From positions 372,001-436,000 of the forward strand of contig NZ_JAPCHX010000004.1 in the NCBI RefSeq assembly GCF_026107415.2: DNA of 64,000 nt, given 5' to 3'. The DNA is from Microbacterium sp. MPKO10 (GTDB lineage: Bacteria; Actinomycetota; Actinomycetes; Actinomycetales; Microbacteriaceae). The notes below the pieces were generated by a model. The model was not told the origin of the DNA. It did no database searches and saw nothing but the letters and a program-made list of their open reading frames with translations. Both the position numbers and the translations under genes were made by a program. Positions 56,131 to 64,000 of this stretch are shown here, piece by piece (the stretch's first letter is position 1; each line of letters starts with the position of its first letter).

Positions 56131-56745
56131 TCACGAATCTGAAGCGAGCACGCCCCCAGATTCCTGCAGGTAGCACGTACCGCACAGAGACTCATAGGTG
56201 ACGGCTTGACCGTCGATTGCCACCTGGTCGCCATCAAAGATGAAGCGGTCACCGACGCGTCGGCCGTTGAACAGTGCCTTGCGGCCGCAGCGGCAGATCG
56301 TCTTCAGCTCTTCGAGCGAGTGCGCCACCTCGAGGAGCCGGCGACTGCCGGGGAAAGCGCGCGTGCGGAAGTCTGTGCGGATTCCATAGGCGAGGACCGG
56401 GATGTCTTCGAGCAGGGCGATTCGCAGCATCCCGTCGACTTGTTCTTCGGTCAGAAACTGCGCTTCGTCGAGCAGGAGGCAGCTCACGTCTTTGTTCGCG
56501 CGCTCGATGTACTCAGCGCGGATCGACTGAAACTGCGCATACGTGTCGTCGTCCGGCGTGATCAGATAGTCGACTTCGCGCGTGACCCCGAGTCGGCTTT
56601 CAATGTGCCGGTCGCCCTTGGTATCGACAGCCGGCTTGGACAGCAGCACATGCTGACCGCGTTCTTCGTAGTTGAACGCTGCTTGCAGAAGCGCCGTGCT
56701 CTTGCCGGAGTTCATTGCTCCGTAGCGGAAGTACAGTTTGGCCAC
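56131..56745 (-). CDS. tdk: Thymidine kinase, type II
   Basis: 204 aa. P-loop RYGAMNSGKSTALLQ, LLLDEAQFL (DEAQ), zinc Cys pairs CRCGRKALFNGR and YESLCGTCYL. Phosphorylates thymidine with ATP. GTG start at 56745, 9 bp after the stop of the upstream membrane gene, so both may be co-transcribed. Confidence 0.96.
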   Translation of the reverse strand: MAKLYFRYGAMNSGKSTALLQAAFNYEERGQHVLLSKPAVDTKGDRHIESRLGVTREVDYLITPDDDTYAQFQSIRAEYIERANKDVSCLLLDEAQFLTEEQVDGMLRIALLEDIPVLAYGIRTDFRTRAFPGSRRLLEVAHSLEELKTICRCGRKALFNGRRVGDRFIFDGDQVAIDGQAVTYESLCGTCYLQESGGVLASDS

Positions 56746-56754
56746 AGAACGAGT

Positions 56755-57849
56755 TTAGACGGAGCCAAGCCGTCCGCCACGCGGGCGGATGAGCGGCTTG
56801 CAACGGCCCGTGACGAACCCGAGCAGCCGTTCGACGGGTCCGGTTCCGACGTACCGCCACCAGGCCCAGCCGACGGCGATCATGACGGGCACGATAATCG
56901 CCCAGCCGAGGTAGTTGTTGTCGGGCGGGCGGCCGTATTGCACGTTGAATCCCGCGATGAGGGCGACGTGCAGAAGATACAGGCTCAGGGCGACCTGCCC
57001 GCAGCCGCGCAGCGGCACGAAGACGGCATCGACGACACGCTTTCCTGCGCCCTGTTTCAACGTCGCCAGCAGCACAATGATGACGTAGGCGAGGAAGACG
57101 AGCCCAACGTCATGGAGCGTGTCTCGGTAATCGCCGGAGACGGATTCGCGGAGCCCGAAAAACTGCTCGGATAGCGGTCGCACGAGCCAGGCAACCGGTG
57201 CGATAGCGAGCATGCTCCAGAGAAGCTTGTCACGGCGCAGCCCGTGGTGCAGGAGTAGAGCACCGAGCAAGAAGAAGGGGAGAAGATTCGTGAGGCGGTA
57301 GTGGGGGCTTGTCGCGAGCCACGAAGAGAGTTCGCGGACGGTGTCGCCACTGGTATATACCCAGATTTGCTGCTTGGCCCAGGCGTTGATCGGCGCGCTG
57401 GCGATAGCGACGATCAGAGCAATCGCTGCCACCCAGCGAGAGCGAAGCATGACGACGGCAGCGCCGACGATCAAGAGCACGCCGAGGTGCGACAGGATGA
57501 TGGCGACCCACGAGCCCCAGGTGACCATCCAAACTCCAAGCGCGATCAAGACAAGCCCACGAATCACCTGCTGAATGTAGGTGAGCCCAAGACTGTCTGA
57601 ATTACGCGCGACAATCTGCGCGGCCATGCCCATGACGAGCGCGAACAAGGGCGAGGCAAGATCGTTGATGTTACCAATGAGAAAGCCGAGCGGACGCGGC
57701 TCATGCGGCAGGAACACATTCGCGTGAGCGATGAGCATCGCAACGATTGCGACGCCACGAAGGACGTCTGGGATGACGAGACGAACGATATTCAAACCAT
57801 GTTGCCCATTCGCTTGTGCAACATCGCCCGCCGCGTCTTTACCCGTCAC
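56755..57849 (-). CDS. DUF418/acyltransferase-like membrane protein
   Basis: 364 aa with about ten membrane helices. PDVLRGVAIVAMLIAHANVF (RG.AI..M...H) and NLLPFFLLGALLLHHGL resemble the DUF418/DUF1624 (heparan-alpha-glucosaminide N-acetyltransferase-like) superfamily; GCGQVALSLYLLHVALIAGF is the matching late helix. May transfer acyl groups to envelope sugars; substrate unknown. Confidence 0.78.
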   Translation of the reverse strand: MTGKDAAGDVAQANGQHGLNIVRLVIPDVLRGVAIVAMLIAHANVFLPHEPRPLGFLIGNINDLASPLFALVMGMAAQIVARNSDSLGLTYIQQVIRGLVLIALGVWMVTWGSWVAIILSHLGVLLIVGAAVVMLRSRWVAAIALIVAIASAPINAWAKQQIWVYTSGDTVRELSSWLATSPHYRLTNLLPFFLLGALLLHHGLRRDKLLWSMLAIAPVAWLVRPLSEQFFGLRESVSGDYRDTLHDVGLVFLAYVIIVLLATLKQGAGKRVVDAVFVPLRGCGQVALSLYLLHVALIAGFNVQYGRPPDNNYLGWAIIVPVMIAVGWAWWRYVGTGPVERLLGFVTGRCKPLIRPRGGRLGSV

Positions 57850-57897
57850 GCGCCCAGCATAGCGGGGAACAGCAGAGCCGCTCCTATCGCGATCGTG

Positions 57898-58758
57898 CTA
57901 TCTCTCGAGTTGCGATAGGTAGGCTCCGTAACCGCTTTTCGCGTACGTTGCCGAGTGCGCAGAGAGTTGCTCGTCGGTGATCCATTCCTGGCGCCACGCG
58001 ACCTCTTCAATGCAGCCGATCTTGTGCCCTTGGCGTTCTTCGATCACTCTGACGTACTCAGAAGCCTGCATCATCGAGTTGATCGTTCCGGTGTCGAGCC
58101 ATGCTGTTCCCCGCTCCAGCACCTGCACCTGCAGCTCGCCTGAGTTCAGATAGTGCTCATTAATCGACGAGATCTCCAGTTCGCCGCGAGCGCTCGGCGT
58201 GATTGATCGGGCGATGTCGACGACACGACTGTCGTAAAAATAGAGCCCGGGAACGGCATAGTTGCTCTTGGGCACCGCGGGCTTCTCTTCGATGCTGACC
58301 GCTCGGTTCTCAGCGTCGAATTCGACGACTCCATACGCTGTGGGGTTCGCGACGTGGTAGGCGAAGATGAGCGCACCCGAGATGTCGTTGTGCCCGTTCA
58401 GTGAGCTTCCCAGTCCTGTGCCATGGAAGACGTTGTCACCAAGCACCAAGGCAACGCTTTCATCCTCAATGAAATCTTCACCAATCAAAAACGCCTGCGC
58501 CAGACCATCTGGCGAAGGCTGCACCGCATACTGCAGGCTGATTCCGAGCGCTGCTCCGTCGCCAAGAAGAGATTCGAACTGGGCCCGATGCTCCGGTGCG
58601 GTGATGATCAGAATCTCGCGGATCCCAGCCATCATCAGCGTCGACAGCGGATAGTAGATCATCGGCTTGTCGTAAATGGGCATCAGTTGCTTCGAAATAC
58701 CTCGGGTGATCGGCCACAGCCTCGTGCCCGATCCTCCCGCAAGAATGATTCCGCGCAT
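57898..58758 (-). CDS. rfbA: Glucose-1-phosphate thymidylyltransferase
   Basis: 286 aa. [16 protein letters not shown] (nucleotide motif), [50 protein letters not shown] and RGTAWLDTG define RmlA. First step of dTDP-rhamnose synthesis. ATG 58758 overlaps the rfbC stop (TGATG). Confidence 0.97.
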   Translation of the reverse strand: MRGIILAGGSGTRLWPITRGISKQLMPIYDKPMIYYPLSTLMMAGIREILIITAPEHRAQFESLLGDGAALGISLQYAVQPSPDGLAQAFLIGEDFIEDESVALVLGDNVFHGTGLGSSLNGHNDISGALIFAYHVANPTAYGVVEFDAENRAVSIEEKPAVPKSNYAVPGLYFYDSRVVDIARSITPSARGELEISSINEHYLNSGELQVQVLERGTAWLDTGTINSMMQASEYVRVIEERQGHKIGCIEEVAWRQEWITDEQLSAHSATYAKSGYGAYLSQLER

Positions 58759-59369
58759 CAGCTTTGCCCTTCCGTGGCGCGTGCATAAAACGCCGTGGCG
58801 GTATCCCACGTCGGTAAAAGATTGTCGCGTCTCGCTTCGCTGAGCGATGGCGCATTGATGTCTTTGGGCGACAGCCGAAGCTGGTCCCGGCCGAACGGAA
58901 GGTCGAGGGCAATGTCGGGGTCGAGCGGCGATATGCCGTGTTCGCGTTCGGGATTGTACGTGTCTGACACCAGATACGAGACGGTCGCGCCCTCGGTGAG
59001 CGCAACGAAGCAGTGTCCAAGGCCTTCCGAAAGAAATACGGCGTTTCGGCGTTCGTTGTCCAGATGCACCGAATCCCACTCGCCAAACGTCGGGGAACCC
59101 ACGCGAATATCGACGATGAAGTCAATGACCGACCCTTGTGACACCGTTACGTATTTTGCCTGGCTCGGAGGAACATCGGCAAAATGGATGCCGCGCACAG
59201 TGCCCTTCGCGGACACCGACGTATTCGCCTGTTTCACCTCGAACGATCGACCAGTTCGCTCTTCCAATTTGTCGAAGCGGTACCATTCGAGGAAGACACC
59301 ACGGTCGTCTTCGAACGACTTCGGTGCAATTACATAACTGTCGGGGATAGCCAATTCTCGAATCTCCAC
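58758..59369 (-). CDS. rfbC: dTDP-4-dehydrorhamnose 3,5-epimerase
   Basis: 203 aa cupin. [40 protein letters not shown] (catalytic His region), [20 protein letters not shown] and [20 protein letters not shown] (Tyr) are RmlC motifs. GTG 59369 preferred; GTG 59375 is equally possible. Divergent from rfbD. Confidence 0.95.
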   Translation of the reverse strand: MEIRELAIPDSYVIAPKSFEDDRGVFLEWYRFDKLEERTGRSFEVKQANTSVSAKGTVRGIHFADVPPSQAKYVTVSQGSVIDFIVDIRVGSPTFGEWDSVHLDNERRNAVFLSEGLGHCFVALTEGATVSYLVSDTYNPEREHGISPLDPDIALDLPFGRDQLRLSPKDINAPSLSEARRDNLLPTWDTATAFYARATEGQS

Positions 59370-59437
59370 GCACACAGCTTACGTGCCTGCACATGGCGAG
59401 AATTCAGCATTGCGACACCAGTCGGAGGTACATACAC

Positions 59438-61328
<1,891 letters not shown>

Positions 61329-61352
61329 CGGGCGTCCGTCACAGGTTGCGAC

Positions 61353-63830
61353 TCACACGGCGGAGACTAGCGGGGCGCGAAGCGCCGACCGGGTCGGGAG
61401 GACGATCGAGAGGATCCCGAGCAAGAGTGTGCTGCCCGCCAGCATCCCGTACACGATCGGCGGGAACACCGGGATCGGCTGCCCCGTGAGCCCGAACGCA
61501 ATGCCGATAAGCGGCGGCAGCGTGATGACGGTGCCAAGCACGACCGCGAGAACGGAGATCAGGCCGGATTCGAGGAACGTCATCACCGTGACCTGGCCGG
61601 GCGTCGCACCGAGGCGGCGCAGCAGCGCGAACTCGTCGCGCCGCTCGGTCGTGGCCATCACCAGCGTGTTCACCACGGCGAGCGCGATGAAACCCAGGAT
61701 GACCAGCAGTGCGATGACGGAGGCCCACGACTGCTGGGCAGCATCCCCCGCCCCGGCGGCGCCCAGATCTGAGGCGTCGGTGAGACTCAGCCCGAGCGCG
61801 GTGATCTCGCCGGCGACCGCGTCGCCCGTGCCGGAAACCAGTAGGTGGTCCGCCAGACCCGTTGTCGTGTGCGGGCGGAGAGCATCGGCGTCGATCGTCA
61901 CGGCGCCGAATCCGAGGCCGCGGTCGTAGATGGCGACGACCCGGGCGGTCAGCGGAGTGCCGTCGCCGAGGGTGAGGTCGACGGAGTCGCCCACGTGCGC
62001 GCCGAGCTCGAAGGCCTGGTTGCTGCCCAACGCCACAGTGTCAGGATCCGCGAGCTTCGCCAGGGATCCGTCGGTGACAGCGAGGTCGAGTGTTTTACCG
62101 GATGCTGCCGGGTCAATGCCCTGGATCGGCTTCGGTTGGACCATGGAGAACTCGCTGTCGGGGTCTCCCGTTGCGACGATGACGTTCGAGCGGATGACGG
62201 GTGTGACAGCATCCACGCCGTCGATGGCCGCCACCTGCGTTCCGAGCTCGGGGGCGATGCCGCCCGCAGGAGAGGTGACGATGTAGTCGGCGGTGGTGCC
62301 CTCGGCGTGCTGTGTGGCGGCTTCGGCCGACACCGTCGCAGGAACGAACAGCTGCACGATCGCGAGCGTGATGCCGAGCGCGAGCGGGATGATCGCGGTG
62401 GAGAGCCGGCGGGTGAAGCTGCGGGCGTTCGCATCGGCGAGCACACCCGGCGCGACGCGGAGGCGACGCAGCACGGGACCGGCAAAGGTGAGCGACCATT
62501 CGACGATGCGCGGACCAATGAGGGCGGCTCCGACGGTGATCAGAAGAGCAGCGGATGCCGGGCCGGCCAGCGCCGCCTCGCCGCGGATCACCAGGGGCAG
62601 CAGCGAGGCGACAACCCCCGTGATGATGAGACTGAGCCCCGTGATGACGCGGCCACGGTTGAGCTGCGGCGTCTCGATGCGTGACTGCACGAGTGCTTCG
62701 ATGGGCGGGGCCTTGGACGGGCCGCGCGCGCTGACGATCGCGGCGAGCGCTGCTGTTCCGACCGTGAGCGCGACAGCGGCGATGCCGGCCAGCGGGCTGA
62801 ACGCGAGGGCGAAGTCGGCAGGAATGACACCGCCGACCGCGAACTGGTCGGCGAGCAGCTGCGCGAGGGCATAACCCGGGAGGGCACCGATCACGGCGGC
62901 GATCGTCGAAACGAGTGCTGTCTCGCGGACGATGATGCCCCGCAGCTGGCGCGGGCTGGTGCCGACCGCGCGCAGGAGGGCGAAGTCGCGGCGCCGCTGC
63001 GCAATGGAGAGCGAGAGGGTGCTGGCGACCACGAACATGGCGATGATGAGCGCCACCCCGGCCAGCGATCCGCTCAGCGCAATGAGGTTCGTGCGTGCGT
63101 TGACGCCGGCGAGCGACTCGACGTCGCCGCGGGCTGCACCCACGTACGTGACGACGCCCGGCACACGGTCGGCGATCGCGGCCGAGAGCGCAGCGGCATC
63201 CGTTCCCTCGTCGGCGATGACACCGATCAGAGCGACGCTGCCCGCGTGCGGCCAAAGCGCGCCGATGGCTTGCGGGCTCAGGTAAGCGAGGGATGCTGCG
63301 TCTGCGCTGCCGATGAGGTCGACGATGCCGCTGACGGTGTAGGTGGCGGGCACTCCCCCGTGGGCGAGCTCGATGCGATCGCCCGGTTCGGCGCCGAGCG
63401 AGGAGTCGACGACGACCTGGTCTGCAGCCGCGGGGCTCTCGCCCGCCGTGAGCGCGGAGGGGGTGAGAGCAGCCGCTGCCCACGGGTGAGCGCTGATCTT
63501 TATGCCGTCACCAGCGGTCAGGGGGACCTCGACATCGGCGATGGCGCGATTCACGCCCGGCACCGCGGCAACGGCGTCGACCGTGTCGTCGTCGAGCAGG
63601 GCGCGTTCGGAGAACGGAACGGGAACGTCTTCGGGAACTGGCTTGGACTGCGGGGCACCGACGACGACGTCTGCCCCGGCGAGGCGTTCAACGGGGACGC
63701 CGCCGCGGAGTCCAGACTCGACGAGAACGCCGAGTGCTGTGCTGAGGGCGGAGGCAAGAAGCACGGCGACGATGACGCCGGCGAAGCTGCGGCGGTGGTG
63801 CGCGATGGAAGCGCGAGCAAGAGTCCACAT
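61353..63830 (-). CDS. ABC transporter permease with two FtsX domains
   Basis: 825 aa. An N-terminal membrane helix (GVIVAVLLASALSTALGVLV), a large extracytoplasmic domain, then FtsX-type helices (LIALSGSLAGVALIIAMFVV, RRDFALLRAVGTSPRQLRGI) repeated in the C-terminal half (ALLVILGFIALAVVNTLVMA, DEFALLRRLGATPGQVTVMT). Type VII/MacB-like organisation, involved in envelope stress or peptide/lipid handling rather than classical import. ATG 63830 with GGGGGAG 5 bases upstream; overlaps the ATPase region by operon spacing of 2 bp. Confidence 0.92.
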   Translation of the reverse strand: MWTLARASIAHHRRSFAGVIVAVLLASALSTALGVLVESGLRGGVPVERLAGADVVVGAPQSKPVPEDVPVPFSERALLDDDTVDAVAAVPGVNRAIADVEVPLTAGDGIKISAHPWAAAALTPSALTAGESPAAADQVVVDSSLGAEPGDRIELAHGGVPATYTVSGIVDLIGSADAASLAYLSPQAIGALWPHAGSVALIGVIADEGTDAAALSAAIADRVPGVVTYVGAARGDVESLAGVNARTNLIALSGSLAGVALIIAMFVVASTLSLSIAQRRRDFALLRAVGTSPRQLRGIIVRETALVSTIAAVIGALPGYALAQLLADQFAVGGVIPADFALAFSPLAGIAAVALTVGTAALAAIVSARGPSKAPPIEALVQSRIETPQLNRGRVITGLSLIITGVVASLLPLVIRGEAALAGPASAALLITVGAALIGPRIVEWSLTFAGPVLRRLRVAPGVLADANARSFTRRLSTAIIPLALGITLAIVQLFVPATVSAEAATQHAEGTTADYIVTSPAGGIAPELGTQVAAIDGVDAVTPVIRSNVIVATGDPDSEFSMVQPKPIQGIDPAASGKTLDLAVTDGSLAKLADPDTVALGSNQAFELGAHVGDSVDLTLGDGTPLTARVVAIYDRGLGFGAVTIDADALRPHTTTGLADHLLVSGTGDAVAGEITALGLSLTDASDLGAAGAGDAAQQSWASVIALLVILGFIALAVVNTLVMATTERRDEFALLRRLGATPGQVTVMTFLESGLISVLAVVLGTVITLPPLIGIAFGLTGQPIPVFPPIVYGMLAGSTLLLGILSIVLPTRSALRAPLVSAV

Positions 63831-63832
63831 GG

Positions 63833-64000
63833 TCACTCCCCCAACTGCGCCATGTGCGCGGTGATGCGTGCAATGTCAGGATCATCGATGTGCCCGGCAA
63901 GCTGCCCGTCTGACAGGAAGACGACGCGGTCGGCGTATGAGGCGGCGACCGGGTCGTGCGTCACCATCACGACGGTCTGCTGTAGGTCGGTGGCTGCGTG
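63833..64000 (-). CDS. ABC transporter ATP-binding protein, C-terminal end only
   Basis: The last 55 codons are in the window. [20 protein letters not shown] is the H-loop region (VTHD), followed by LSDGQLAGH, typical of LolD/MacB-type ATPases. It ends 2 bp before the permease start. The rest lies beyond 64000. Confidence 0.93.
   Translation of the reverse strand, partial: HAATDLQQTVVMVTHDPVAASYADRVVFLSDGQLAGHIDDPDIARITAHMAQLGE

Overview
The window is a high-GC actinobacterial chromosome segment, most likely from the family Microbacteriaceae. The evidence is GC-rich DNA, GTG starts, a topA / pilus-cluster / RidA / penicillin-binding-protein arrangement also known from mycobacteria (topA, the Rv3654c-Rv3660c pilus block and ponA2 lie close together there), a DUF222 gene, and a strongly repeated octamer CGGATGCT/AGCATCCG. 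The genus is not proven.

Layout. 1-2490: 5' part of topA. 3148-6449: a compact Flp/Tad pilus operon (tadA, a tadB-tadC fusion, DUF4244 pilin-like gene, tadE, tadG-like). 6447-7449: a higBA toxin-antitoxin module between two 93-bp direct repeats that copy the tadA leader. 7856-9823: acs with its terminator, followed by about 800 bp of non-coding DNA rich in repeats. 10638-14429: DUF559 nuclease-like gene, hemerythrin, GH3 lipoprotein, ridA and a 52-aa DUF4177 gene. 14529-18046: bifunctional penicillin-binding protein with PASTA domains plus a metallophosphoesterase. 18050-20998: MerR regulator with a divergent membrane gene, methyltransferase, membrane protein.

21031-44971 is a large purine-catabolism region. 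Urate is imported (NCS2 permease) and oxidised to allantoin (uaZ, uraH, uraD). Allantoin goes through allB and allE towards glyoxylate. Glyoxylate is used by gcl, hyi, glxR and glycerate kinase (glycerate branch) or by malate synthase and malic enzyme (malate/pyruvate branch). An IclR regulator lies in the middle, and four promoters share a TTYCRYA-N3-TGRAW box. A canonical allantoate amidohydrolase and ureidoglycolate lyase are not recognisable; an M20D-type amidohydrolase and two HpcH/CitE-type lyase-like proteins are present instead. The region is interrupted by a small group holding two Tat-exported proteins and a vapBC pair with a stop codon inside vapC, and by a second toxin-antitoxin pair (HicA-like toxin plus HTH antitoxin) between two 142-bp direct repeats of the 3' end of a dehydrogenase gene.

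45233-51152: TetR/dehydrogenase pair, tRNA-Pro, a truncated DUF222 gene, phosphoketolase. 51149-61328: cell-surface polysaccharide functions (GT-C and GT2 glycosyltransferases, GtrA, UDP-glucose dehydrogenase, dTDP-rhamnose genes rfbABCD) with thymidine kinase and a membrane acyltransferase-like protein. 61353-64000: ABC permease and the end of its ATPase.

The most unusual signal is the pair of recombinase-less toxin-antitoxin insertions (6447-7449 and 38672-39911). Both are bounded by long direct copies of host gene sequence, both read toxin first and antitoxin second, both place the antitoxin stop within 5-20 bp of the left repeat, and both leave the host gene intact.
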